This document shows, piece by piece, positions 1-9,400 of a DNA stretch of 64,000 bases. Numbering within the stretch: the first letter of the stretch is position 1; the number at the start of each line of letters is the position of its first letter. The stretch lies in NCBI GenBank assembly GCA_963210315.1, contig OY723301.1:1116001-1180000 (forward strand), given 5' to 3'. The position numbers and the translations under genes were made by a program. The notes below the pieces were generated by a model, which saw nothing but the letters and a program-made list of their open reading frames with translations, did no database searches and had not been told where the DNA came from. This DNA is from Rhynchopus euleeides (taxonomy: Eukaryota > Euglenozoa > Diplonemea > Diplonemida > Diplonemidae).

Positions 1-347
1 TCCGGTGTGATGAGGAAGTTGACGGTGACGCGTGCGTTTGCCGCATCCGCGCTCCTCTTGCCATCGCAGGCGATGGCCTCGATAACCGTTGCCTTCTGGT
101 GGTGCTGCGGCCCGCCCTGCAGCAGCATCTCGCTGCAGCGGCCGACAGTCTGCCTGAACACGGCTCCCCCATCCTCCTGCAGGAAAAACTCCTCATGCCT
201 GGGCGCGACCAGCGCATCCCCCATGCGGTAGCCTCCAAAGACCTCACCACGCTGTGTGTCGCTGAGCCTCGTGAGGTCCTCGAGAGTTCCTGCATACCGC
301 CCGCTTCGCCCGTTGGAGCTGAAGGCCATGCATGGTGTGTCACCCAT
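1..347 (-). CDS. 5' part of an unrecognised gene, running off the left edge
   Basis: An open frame begins at ATG 347 (MGDTPCMAFSSNGRSGRY...) and stays open to base 1, giving about 115 residues with no stop. A second in-frame ATG lies at 329. Upstream on the sense strand is a CT/CCCAC-rich tract ending in CTCTGCCAG, with the AG at plus-strand 386-387. That leaves a 38-nt leader, the arrangement seen at most genes here. The visible part is soluble and mixed in charge (GTLEDLTRLSDTQRGEVFGG, later EEFFLQEDGG) with no signal peptide or membrane segment. I do not recognise the family. The codon use and acceptor argue that it is real, but the 3' part is outside the window. Confidence 0.6.
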   Translation of the reverse strand, partial: MGDTPCMAFSSNGRSGRYAGTLEDLTRLSDTQRGEVFGGYRMGDALVAPRHEEFFLQEDGGAVFRQTVGRCSEMLLQGGPQHHQKATVIEAIACDGKRSADAANARVTVNFLITP

Positions 348-385
348 CGTGGTGGTGTGTGGTGGCCACCGGTGCTAGCGAGGCC

Positions 386-387
386 CT
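386..387 (-). promoter_or_regulatory. Probable trans-splice acceptor AG for the left-edge gene
   Basis: The sense strand reads a pyrimidine-rich tract (CCTCCTCCTCCTCC, then CCCACCCCACCC) with a TTAAC branch-like site, then CTCTGCCAG. The next ATG is 38 nt downstream. An ordinary cis-intron acceptor cannot be excluded from sequence alone. Confidence 0.5.
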
Positions 388-936
388 GGCAGAGTGGAGT
401 GGGGTGGGGTGGGGTGGGATGTGTTGGGGTGATGTTAAGGAGGAGGAGGAGGTGGTGGGACTCTTGATCTCACAACAAAACCTTGCGAAAATTGAAAAGG
501 GGGGAAAATAGTCAGGGGGGAGAGGGGGGATGAAGGGAGGGGGGTGGTTTCTGCGGTTGATGCACCCGTTTTGCCGAGAGGCAGGGTTCTCTCTCTCTCT
601 CTCCCTCCAATGCATTGTCGCGGGAACGACAACCCACACAACCCTCACACAGGGGCAATGCAAAGCGATGCACACCGCCACACCACCTTGAGAGAAATGC
701 ACATCAGCACAAAAACACGCAACATCCTGTGATCATCGCCCCACCCACCCCGCTTTCTGCCTCTCTGCCTGCCTGCATCCCTTCTCCACCTTCGGGATGG
801 GAATCATCGACTGGACAGACAAGGCGCTGTCAGCACCCTTCCCACCAACGTTTGGTATCAGCGGAGGAGGGCACCGCCAACCGAACAGAAGGTCACCACC
901 AGACAGAACAACATCACACATCCCCCCACCTCCACC
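388..936. other. Spacer between THUMPD3-like gene and left-edge gene
   Basis: No gene is supported here. It contains a CT microsatellite near 588-606, G-rich plus-strand runs, and at 797-844 a fragment repeating in inverse orientation a coding stretch of the adjacent methyltransferase. Confidence 0.6.
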
Positions 937-1047
937 CTACCCCGGCACCATCCCTGGCCGCTCCAGCGCATAGGTTTCCGCCCAGCTCCGCCCCTCCCAT
1001 GGGAAGGGTGCCGACAGAGCCCTGTCTGCCCAGTCGATGTTTCCCAT
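797..1047. repeat. 48-bp inverted repeat, one arm coding and one arm in the 3' spacer
   Basis: Plus-strand 797-844 and minus-strand 1047-1000 match at 43 of 48 positions. Both arms read from an ATG: MGIIDWTDKALSAPFP on plus and MGNIDWADRALSAPFP on minus, the latter inside the methyltransferase C-terminus. The sequence between the arms is not similar. Three of the five mismatches change a residue and two are silent. Confidence 0.8.
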
Positions 1048-2673
1048 CGCACAGTCAGGGGATGCGCCATCCCCGCCTCCACCTGCCGCACCACCCCCTC
1101 CTGCGCTGTCCGGCTTCCGGAATACATAGATGTGCGCATCGAGCAGGCCGAGCCGCAGCCACCTCCGCCGCACCAGCTGGAAGCACGTCGGGGCAACTGC
1201 CGCCTTCATGGTCCCCGCATTTGCCGCAGATGTGATGAGCACCAAGGTCCCCCCCGGGGAGAGGACCCTCTCACACTGCTTCAGGGCTGCGGGGTAGAGC
1301 ACCAGGTTCTCCTCTAGCGAACCATGCTGCTTGCCGAAGGGGAGGTCCGCCACCACGGCAGACACCGACTCGGGTCGGAAGATCGACAGACGGAGGTCGC
1401 CCCGGATGAGATCGATTTGGTTATGCCGCGCAGGGGTTGCCGCCTTGAAATTCCTCGCCGCACCCCCGAGCTGCGCCCCGCTCAGATCCACCCCGATGTA
1501 ATGGCACTGCGGCCACCGCGACGCAGCCTCGGAGAGAATCACCCCACGCCCGCAGCAGAGATCCACAAGAGTGTCTCCCGGGGAGGGGTTGGCACAACGC
1601 GCCATAAACCACGACACGGTGGGGTGCAGTCCCGTCTCGCCTGTCACACCGAGATAGCTTGATGTGGCGCTCTGCCGTGCCACCAGCAGGCCAAGGAAGA
1701 GACCCTCATCAGAGCAGGTGCAGTGGATGTGGAGTGTGGGGTTGCGCAGGTCAATCGCCCACCCCGTGATGTCCTGGATGGCACCGCCGACGGCAGCCGC
1801 GATGTCCTCCCGGGAGAGTGCTCTATCCCGCTTCGGCGCCTCCCCGGCGGGGCGCGTGTTGCCATCAAAGGCAGACCCCTTCCGCTTGCAGAACACTTTG
1901 AACCGGGGAGGCCCCATGGGGTTGCCGGCAGAGCCTGCGGCAGAGGCACCCCCTTGGAAACCCCCCACAGCTGCGCGGTGCACCCCCTCCGCTCTGCCCC
2001 ACCCCTCCGCGCCAACACCCCGCACCGCGGCGCACACCGCATCCAGCGGGTCCAGCAGCGGGGGCGGCGGGGGCTGCTGCGGGCCTCCCCCTTTCTTCCC
2101 CTTCGGCTTCCGCTGCCCCTTCCCCTTCGGAGGGCACGCCTCTGCCGCCGGGGCTGCTGCGCCCGCAGCTGATGGGGAAGGTTGGGCTGCCGGAGACGGG
2201 GGTGGGGGTGGGGTGTTTTCTGCACCGCAGCCCTTCCCCTCCCCGGGTATAGCGGCAGCAGGGGCGGGCAGAGCGGGTTGGAGGTCGTTCAGGCTGAGGC
2301 TGCAGAGGCTGAGGAAAACTCGCTCGACGGAGTGGAGACCCCAGACGATGGAGAGGGGTGCGGCTGGCGTGGGGGTGGGGGTGGTGGTGGCGGCGGCGGC
2401 GGGCTGCGGGTGTGAGGCGGTGTGGGGGAGGAGGCACCGCACGGTGTAGAACATCTTCCCGTTGCGCCACACGGGGTGTCCGAGGAGGCTGTCGCCGTAG
2501 ACTGACTGCAGCTCGGAGATGGCGGGGCCCGACATCTTGTGGTTCATCGTGCAGGTCGCCATGAAGTTGACATCAGAGGGAACCTGCCCCACACTGCTAC
2601 CAGGCTGGGTTGGGCCAGCATCGGTTGGGCAGTCAGCAGCAGCACTATCCCCCGGAGGGGGTGTGCCACTCAT
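937..2673 (-). CDS. THUMPD3: THUMP-domain tRNA guanosine-N2 methyltransferase (THUMPD3/Trm14-like)
   Basis: A 578-residue protein. Its family uses S-adenosylmethionine to make N2-methylguanosine in the tRNA acceptor or upper stem; the animal enzyme works with TRMT112. Visible parts are: a low-complexity Pro/Ala/Gly-rich N-terminal third; a THUMP region near 255-345 starting RFKVFCKRKGSAF; the SAM motif VDLCCGRGVILSEA near 370; a second Rossmann strand ending GVDLSG; and the catalytic-type loop DLPFGKQHGS near 442, matching the D-(M/L)-PFG signature of THUMPD3 rather than DPPY of DNA methylases. The start at 2673 is the first ATG and lies 2 nt after CAACAG, a good acceptor; the frame is open upstream but has no other ATG. 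The C-terminal MGNIDWADRALSAPFP segment recurs inverted in the 3' spacer. THUMPD2 is the main alternative. Confidence 0.85.
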   Translation of the reverse strand: MSGTPPPGDSAAADCPTDAGPTQPGSSVGQVPSDVNFMATCTMNHKMSGPAISELQSVYGDSLLGHPVWRNGKMFYTVRCLLPHTASHPQPAAAATTTPTPTPAAPLSIVWGLHSVERVFLSLCSLSLNDLQPALPAPAAAIPGEGKGCGAENTPPPPPSPAAQPSPSAAGAAAPAAEACPPKGKGQRKPKGKKGGGPQQPPPPPLLDPLDAVCAAVRGVGAEGWGRAEGVHRAAVGGFQGGASAAGSAGNPMGPPRFKVFCKRKGSAFDGNTRPAGEAPKRDRALSREDIAAAVGGAIQDITGWAIDLRNPTLHIHCTCSDEGLFLGLLVARQSATSSYLGVTGETGLHPTVSWFMARCANPSPGDTLVDLCCGRGVILSEAASRWPQCHYIGVDLSGAQLGGAARNFKAATPARHNQIDLIRGDLRLSIFRPESVSAVVADLPFGKQHGSLEENLVLYPAALKQCERVLSPGGTLVLITSAANAGTMKAAVAPTCFQLVRRRWLRLGLLDAHIYVFRKPDSAGGGGAAGGGGDGASPDCAMGNIDWADRALSAPFPWEGRSWAETYALERPGMVPG

Positions 2674-2675
2674 CG

Positions 2676-2677
2676 CT
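2676..2677 (-). promoter_or_regulatory. Probable trans-splice acceptor AG of the methyltransferase gene
   Basis: A CACC/CTCC-rich sense-strand tract ends CCCACCCAACAG, followed by CG and then the ATG. A leader this short favours spliced-leader addition, and it fixes the start at 2673. Confidence 0.5.
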
Positions 2678-3637
2678 GTTGGGTGGGGAGTGGCGGAGGT
2701 GGAGGTGGAGGTGGTGGAGGTGGTGGTGGTGGTGATGGGAGCCACCAGCACTACACTGTGTTGTAACCAGTGTGTCCAGCCTCAGAGGTTGAGGGGTGAA
2801 ATCGGGAGGGGGTGGGTGGGGGTCACACCTGCCGCCAAAAAAAATGATACCGCCTCGGTTTGTTTGCCGAGGAATTTGGGGACTGTCACTCGGTCACAGC
2901 TCTCTCTCTCTCTCTCTCTCACTCCACTAAACGCCACACATACACAGATCCCTTCGGCGTGAGACTTCTGCAATGGCTGCCTTGATGATTCGTTCGGGCC
3001 CTCCGTGTGACCTTCACACAGGATCCACTACCAAGTGGCGGCCTGGGAGGTTCGGGACAGGTAGAGGGGGCAAGTAGAGGTAGCTAGGTAGCACTGCTCC
3101 GCGCAAGGCTTGGGCAGCACATTGGAGGGGCTTGGAGAGGGCAGGCCATGGGTGGAGATCGCACGAAGAGAGAGGCCGCGATCTGCACTGCGGCAAAGGC
3201 AAAGGGGAGGGATGGAGCCCACCGCAGGCAGGACAGGACCCGGGGTGGGTGTGTGGGTGTGTGGTGGAAAAGCAGGCCGGGGCCCGAGGCATGAGAACGT
3301 CAGCAATGTGCCAAGCCGTTTCGGAGGATACCATCAAGCATTCCTCGAACAACCCACATGTCCCTTCGGGGCAGGGGGGGGGGGGGGGGGGTTGCAAGGG
3401 GGGCCCCCTCGAAGACTGCCCGCAATGGCTTGGCTCTACACAACCCCCACACACACACACAGCGCACTCCTTGGGATGTAGCAGCTTTTGCTCGGTTCCA
3501 CCACATCCACCAACCACCAGTGGGATAACAATGACAGCTCCATTTGGGAACACCTTTCCGAGACATCGTGCCCAGATCCAATTCCCCCCCTGCCCCGATT
3601 CCCTCACAGCCCGCCCGGCAGAAGGAAGGGGGGGGGC
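2678..3637. other. Spacer, low complexity
   Basis: It contains a CT microsatellite (about 2900-2930), a small stem-loop near 2850-2870 (CCTCGG...CCGAGG), a long G run at about 3367-3390 and an AC tract near 3450-3465. Frames here have proline/histidine-rich translations typical of GC-rich noise. I see no gene. Confidence 0.6.
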
Positions 3638-5623
3638 TCAGTAGCGCAGGTCGATGCGCTGCCGCACTTCGGGGGTTAGGGAGGGGAGGACGCCACGCAG
3701 CACGTCGACGAAGACACGTCTGCAGTTGACCTTCGCACCGAGGCGGGTCATCAGCTGGAAGCAGCCGTTGAGCCTGCGGTGGAGGGAGTAAACTTCCAGC
3801 GGCGGTGCGGTGAGGCGGTGCTCCAGCATCGTCGAGACGTGGGGCGCCATCCGTGTCGACAGGTCAAACTCCCCGAAATCCGCAACACCCCTCGTCGCAA
3901 ACGGGATCGAGGCCAGGAAGGCCGCCTCCACATGCGCATCCAGCATCACGTCACCCTCCTCCCCCGTCAGGAACCCCAGGCGGCGCGACGCCTCCAAAAC
4001 CATGTCCCTGTCCCGCACGGTGGAGCCGTACACAATAAGGAGGTACTGCTCGACAAAGGTCTGCTCGAAGGTGCGTGCTGCTCCAAAATCAATGAGGTAG
4101 AAGCTCTTCCCATTGCTGTCGTACATAAAGTTTGCAAAGCTGGGGTCGGTCTGCATGGTGCGCCACTCGAAAAGCTCCTTCAGCGTCAGGCGGAGGAAGG
4201 CCTCGCCAACCGCATCCCGCTCCGCCTGCGGCAGGGACTCCTCAAAGAGGCAGTCCGCAGACTCGCCGCCAACCCACTCCGTTGTCAGAACCCGGCGTGT
4301 CGTGCACTCCTCCACCACCTGCGGCACCCGGATCATTGCGAGCCCACCCTCCCTCTCCGAATCAGCCTCCAGTGCCGCGCGGTAGCCCGTCTGCCTCTCA
4401 GCCTCCCCGATGTAGTCACACTCGCGTGTGAGCTCCCTCTGCAGCTCGCGGAGGACATTGTCGACGTAGAGTCCCTTGGGCAGGATGCCGAAGGAGAAGA
4501 GCCAGCGAAGGTTGGAGACATCAGATGCGATGCTGTCGGAGACGCCTTCAAACTGAACCTTCACCGCGACGTCGCGTCCGTCGGGGAGGGTCGCCTTATG
4601 GACCTGGCCCAGAGATGCTGCGGCGACAGGGGTGAGGTTGAATGCCTTGAATTTTGACTCCCAACCCGCCCCAAGCTCAGACTCCAGCATGGAGCGGAGC
4701 TGTGACTGAGGCATGGAGTATGACTGTTCCCTCACCCTGGCGAACGCCTGGAGGACGTGTGGGGGGACGAGCTTGCTGTCCTGGATGGACAGCATCTGCC
4801 CCAGCTTCAGCGCAGCCCCGCGCATCCGGCACAGCCTGTCCACCAGGGCATCCAACGCCTTGTGGGAGAGGACCCCAGGCGACCCGTCACGCTTCCCGAA
4901 AACCCTCCTGCTCCCCACGTCAACCGCGAGGCGGGCGGCAAGCCCACCGAACCCCAGGGCCCTCCTCAGCGAGGTTGATGGAAGCTTCGCCTCCTTCAAG
5001 GTTGCCTCCGACGCTGTGATGTCGGGGGATGCCACGGGCGGGGGTGCAGAGGAAGAGGAAGCGGGGGAAGGGGAGGCGCCGGCGGTGCCCCCCTGCCGTG
5101 CCGCGGCGCGCTGCATCTCCACCAGGTGTTCCTGCTGCTGCTGGATGACCTTCAGGATCTCGAGGTGGTCCTGCCGGAGGGCGACCAGCTCCTCCCTGAG
5201 GCGGGTGAGCTCCTCAGGAGCTGCCGGGTCGGAGGCTGTGCCGTGGCTGGGGCCAGGCCCTGCAGCTGCCATGCTGCCCAGCAGCATCGAGGCGGCTGCG
5301 CTCAGAGGGTTTGCTGGGGGCTGGGAGGTGTCGGTGGTTGCACCGGTTGCCATTCGGGTAACGTGGTTCTGCAGCGCCTGCTGCGGGCAGGAGATGTAGT
5401 TGGTGAGACCGATGCCCGCTGCGGTGTCGCGTGCAGCGCGTGAGGCGACAGATCCCACAACGAAGGCAGCCTCCTTCGCAAGCCCCCCGACGGCACTTAG
5501 GTCTGCAGCTAGAGACAAGGCGGAGTAGCGCCGCTTCGAGGCACCAACGCTCTTCCGAGAAGCGCGTTGCCCCGCGCGCTGCGTGCAGCGGCTTGCCCTG
5601 CATGCCGCAGCGGGGCGCAGCAT
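3638..5623 (-). CDS. COQ8: COQ8/ADCK atypical kinase-like protein, mitochondrial
   Basis: A 661-residue member of the ABC1/UbiB family. COQ8 is an ATPase that supports the ubiquinone biosynthesis complex on the matrix face of the inner membrane. The basic, Ser/Ala/Arg-rich N-terminus (MLRPAAACRASRCTQRAGQR) looks like a mitochondrial presequence. A coiled coil follows at about 132-170 (EELTRLREELVALRQDH). Family marks are in order: KLGQ (KxGQ) near 272, the alanine-rich nucleotide loop VAAASLGQV near 331, lysine in VAVKVQ near 353, DPSFANF (catalytic DPxxxN) near 491 and DFGAAR near 510. All the unusual catalytic residues are present, so the enzyme looks functional. The ATG at 5623 follows a CTCTCAG acceptor by 17 nt. 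The coiled coil between presequence and kinase core is not usual for COQ8. Confidence 0.92.
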   Translation of the reverse strand: MLRPAAACRASRCTQRAGQRASRKSVGASKRRYSALSLAADLSAVGGLAKEAAFVVGSVASRAARDTAAGIGLTNYISCPQQALQNHVTRMATGATTDTSQPPANPLSAAASMLLGSMAAAGPGPSHGTASDPAAPEELTRLREELVALRQDHLEILKVIQQQQEHLVEMQRAAARQGGTAGASPSPASSSSAPPPVASPDITASEATLKEAKLPSTSLRRALGFGGLAARLAVDVGSRRVFGKRDGSPGVLSHKALDALVDRLCRMRGAALKLGQMLSIQDSKLVPPHVLQAFARVREQSYSMPQSQLRSMLESELGAGWESKFKAFNLTPVAAASLGQVHKATLPDGRDVAVKVQFEGVSDSIASDVSNLRWLFSFGILPKGLYVDNVLRELQRELTRECDYIGEAERQTGYRAALEADSEREGGLAMIRVPQVVEECTTRRVLTTEWVGGESADCLFEESLPQAERDAVGEAFLRLTLKELFEWRTMQTDPSFANFMYDSNGKSFYLIDFGAARTFEQTFVEQYLLIVYGSTVRDRDMVLEASRRLGFLTGEEGDVMLDAHVEAAFLASIPFATRGVADFGEFDLSTRMAPHVSTMLEHRLTAPPLEVYSLHRRLNGCFQLMTRLGAKVNCRRVFVDVLRGVLPSLTPEVRQRIDLRY

Positions 5624-5640
5624 TGTGCAGTGGATCCCCC

Positions 5641-5642
5641 CT
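5641..5642 (-). promoter_or_regulatory. Probable trans-splice acceptor AG of COQ8
   Basis: The sense strand has a long C/T/A tract (CCACCCCACCCCTACCTCC...) ending GCCTGCTCTCAG, 17 nt before the ATG. It is one of the clearest acceptors in the window. Confidence 0.55.
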
Positions 5643-6426
5643 GAGAGCAGGCTTTGGCGTCGTGGGAGGAGGGTGTGCGTGTGCCGTGGTTGGGTCTTGT
5701 GTGGGGGGGAGGTAGGGGTGGGGTGGGGTGGATGGCGGTCTGGACAGGCAGGGGTCTTGTGCGAAGATCTCGTCCGATATTACGAAGAAAAAGAGGGTGG
5801 AAAGGTGTCGATTGATATCGTTCTGCGCTTGTTTTCCGCTGTATTTGATGCGTTGGCACTTCCACACTTCAACACGACTGCCAAGGATGGTGTCGTGGGT
5901 GAGGAGCACAACGGCATGAACAAGCACAGTGACACATTTCGCCCACATTGCAGTGTGCTGAACAGTGATTTGCGTGTGCACTGTATGGAATGCATGGGCA
6001 AACGCATGCGTTGCCGACAGTCTTTTGCTCGAGAACGGGAAATACTGGGCAGCCCTCACAGAATCAATCGGTTGCAAAGTGACACGGGGCGGAAGACCCA
6101 TGTTACGTAGTAAAAGTGATTCGCACCGGCGACAGGCGAAAGGGGCAGAATATATTGGGATATGCACACCCCATTCCTTCTCAGTCTCTGGGTGAAACCA
6201 ACAATAGCCCAACAACACAACAGCCCAAGAACAGAAGCGCACGGCAGAAGAGAAAGAAGTTGCTCGAGCAGTTGGAAGAACATGAACAGATCAGGACGCT
6301 TGCCAGAAGGCAAGCGTGCCTGCCAGGGTATTTCACAACACGGCCATGGGAATGTGGCTTGCGGTATCTCATTGGTTTCGCTCGAAGAGATACAACGCCA
6401 GGACGGAGCAGCATCACGCATCACTT
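5643..6426. other. Spacer between cyclase and COQ8 genes
   Basis: It is less GC-rich than the flanks and holds the cyclase 3' untranslated region. No frame has coding character and no repeat of note was seen. Confidence 0.5.
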
Positions 6427-9400
6427 CTACAAATATTTGTCCGCGCTACTGAAGAGGCCCTTCTTGCTCTGCAGGCGTGACGTCACAACGTCGCACAGCA
6501 CTGCACACACGGGGCGCATGGCACCCGCACTGCGCAGATTCCCTCCGGGGACGGCAAGTCCGCGTGCCTGCATCGTGTCTGTGATCTGTGGGTCCTGTGC
6601 AGCAAACAGCACCGCCTGCCCCTGCTGCACCGCCATCACATGCAGGCGCTGGCAGATCTGCACACAATAACCCACAGCCGTCACGAAGCGCTGCCGCCCC
6701 GCCCCGACATACCCGGAGAACACCTTGCCATTGCTGATCCCGCAATGCACGTTGCCTGCGTTCCCGACAACCAGGGCGGAGAAGCGCAGGGCCGCCTCGA
6801 GGTGCCCCGCACACGGCCCCATCACGTTCCACGCTACAAGCGCTGATGTGCCGCACACATTCAGCAGGCGCCCGTCGCTGCGTCCGAGGCACGCCACCAC
6901 ACGCCCCAGGTTTCCGTCAGCAAGCGTCGTCACCGCTGCGGCAGGCACGTCGTTCACCTCGCAGTCCACATGCCCTGTGGTGGCACTCTGCACCTCTGTC
7001 AGCTGCTCGCGGAACCGCCCTACGGCCTGCAGCTTCGTACGCCGTGCTTTGTCGTTTTGGCTGTCGTTGCTGTCCCTCGAACTGCACTCAGACCCACAGA
7101 TGCTGTGCATGCTGGAGCAGGGGCTCAGCGGGTTCACGATGTTGTCTTGGTGTACGTGTGCCGCACGCTGCGGCATAGTTGCAGGCACCAGCAGGCTCAT
7201 GGGCACATCCCCGATACCCTTTAGGGACCGCGTCCCCAACGGCACGACCACCGCCTGCTGCTGCTGCACAGCGGCAATGCCCGCCACCATCGCCTCCTCC
7301 ACAGCCACACCACCACACACCCCGTTCGCCTCCAGCCGTGCTGCACGGTTCACCGTCGGCCCGAAGTAGTCGCACCGCCGCACCACCTCGTTCCGCTCCA
7401 CGTTGACAGCCCCATATGTCACGCCTATTCGCAGCCGCAGCCCGTGCAGTCCGCGTGCATCGTCCCCCGCCGCCTGCACCACGTCCAGCAGCCCCACAGG
7501 CCATGCAGCCTGGAACAGCCGCTCTTGCGTGCGCAGCCCGAAGCGTACCGCCGTGTCCAGGTCCGGAAAGGCCACCATGAAGGCGTCTCCGATCGTCTTC
7601 ACCTCGTAGCCCCCGTGATGCGCAATCACTTCACGGATCACCTTGTTGTGCAGCCGCAACGCCCCAGCCATGTCGTCTGTGCAAGCCTCCCACAGGCTGG
7701 TGGATCCCTGCACGTCTGTGAAGAGCACTGCCGCCTGACCCGTTGTCAGGCCCGGTGCCTCGGTCACCTCATATGCCTGCGCTGGATGTTCGTCTGTGAA
7801 GATCGCCTCCGGCATGAAGGTCTTGTACTCACGCATGTTCTCTACAAGCGTCTTCATGGCACTCCGCATCACATTCACCTCCAGCAGCAGCGACGTGCCC
7901 GCATCCATCGTGTCGATACCCTCGACGTCCACCTGCGACACGCGCAGAATCTCGTGTGCGAACCGCTCCACCGACTGTGTCATCATGTGGTTGAACACGA
8001 GGAACGCCAAGACCGACGTCGTCGCTATCGCCACAATCACCATCACCGTGGTGTTTGCATCCTGCGTCAGCTCCTTCGTTGTGTTGTCCTCCTCCACCTG
8101 CACGTCCTCCAGTGTCTCCCGCCTGTTCGCGTCAACCACACGCATGATGTCGTCGCGTGGCACCACCACAGCCACGCTCCACTTCACACCTGCACGATGT
8201 TCCCCGTTCATGTCCAGCGTGCTTGTCTGTGCGAAGTAGTTCACGTGCCCCACATCCCGCACGAGCCTGTCGTTGGTATGCAGCGACCGCACCTCCGCGT
8301 CACTCATGCTGTACGCGAACAGCTGCAGGCTGTCCATCCGCCCTTTGAAGAACTGTCCAGAGCGGTACGGGTTCGCGTGCATGCGGATGTCAAACTTCGC
8401 GTAATTATCCCAGTCTTCGTGCGAATCGATAGGATCACGCCCATCGTGTCCCACGGCGTACTCTGTGCCGTTGACGAAGACACGGCAACGCCTGCCACCC
8501 ACAACGACAGTCACAGTGGTCCACGCACCGACAGGGAACCCACCTTCGTACGGCTTCGTGCGGCACCCGTACCTCAGCACGTATAGATACAGCTGCCCGT
8601 TCGCAAACAGCCTGATGTTCGCATCACCCACAAGCGAGTCGCTGAACAGGCGTGGTGTGGTGCCGCTGGGTGTCGTCTCTGTGTAAGCCACGTCTGGCCG
8701 CACCCGCATGCTGACCATGAAGTCGCTCCCGACTGAGATGTCGGGACGCACCAGGCAGTGCTTCTTTGCCCGGTCTGCTGTCTCGTGCCACAAGCGTGCA
8801 ACACACTCCGACCCGTCTGCATGCACCAGCCTGTCGTTGAAGGCTTCGTACCTGCTGCGCCACGGCTCCCCAGGCCCGCTCACCTGCGACTGTGCCACGA
8901 TGGGCGTGCGCCGCGTCATGTTCCGGTACAGGTGCAGTGTGGTCGCACCGTCGAACACCATAACCTCCTTCTGCAGCTGTGCGTCAAACACAGCACACGC
9001 CCCACACGCACCGTCCCGCATCTCCACGTCCCAGTTGTGCACTCCTGTGTCGACCACACGCCCGCCAGCCGCGCTCACCTTCGCAAGCGTGACGAAGAGC
9101 TGCTCGCTGAAGTGTTCCTTCTGGTCGAACACACCAGCATGGCCCGTCCACCCATCCACAGCGTCGAGGTACCTGGCGAGCGCCGTCGCCCTGATGCTGG
9201 GATGCTCGTACATGCTGTGCAGTCCATGCATGGGGTCGTACTTCCCGAGGAACACAAAGCTTTGAACCTTCGACGATTCCGTGCCGATGTTGTGCACACC
9301 CAGGATGGCTTTGTCTGTATTGTCCACCACAACAACAGACATGTTCTGCAGGTTCCCTGTACTGAGCGCTGATGCATCCAGTGCAGCCTTCACAAACAGC

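Noticed and set aside
7-231. Plus-strand frame with a signal-peptide-like start (MMRKLTVTRAFAASALLL)
   Set aside because: It is antisense to the better-supported minus-strand gene at 1-347, and the hydrophobic look comes from GC-rich antisense codons.
615-1235. 206-aa plus-strand frame over the methyltransferase 3' end
   Set aside because: It is Pro/His/Ser-rich and antisense to a conserved enzyme. Only the short MGIIDW segment is notable, and that is reported as a repeat.
3014-3607. 197-aa minus-strand frame between COQ8 and the methyltransferase
   Set aside because: It spans a poly-G tract and an AC microsatellite and lacks an acceptor-start pair. It is probably COQ8 3' flank.
2947-5399. 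Long plus-strand frames over COQ8 (for example 3779-4657, 4713-5399)
   Set aside because: They are antisense shadows of a complete kinase with all motifs on minus.
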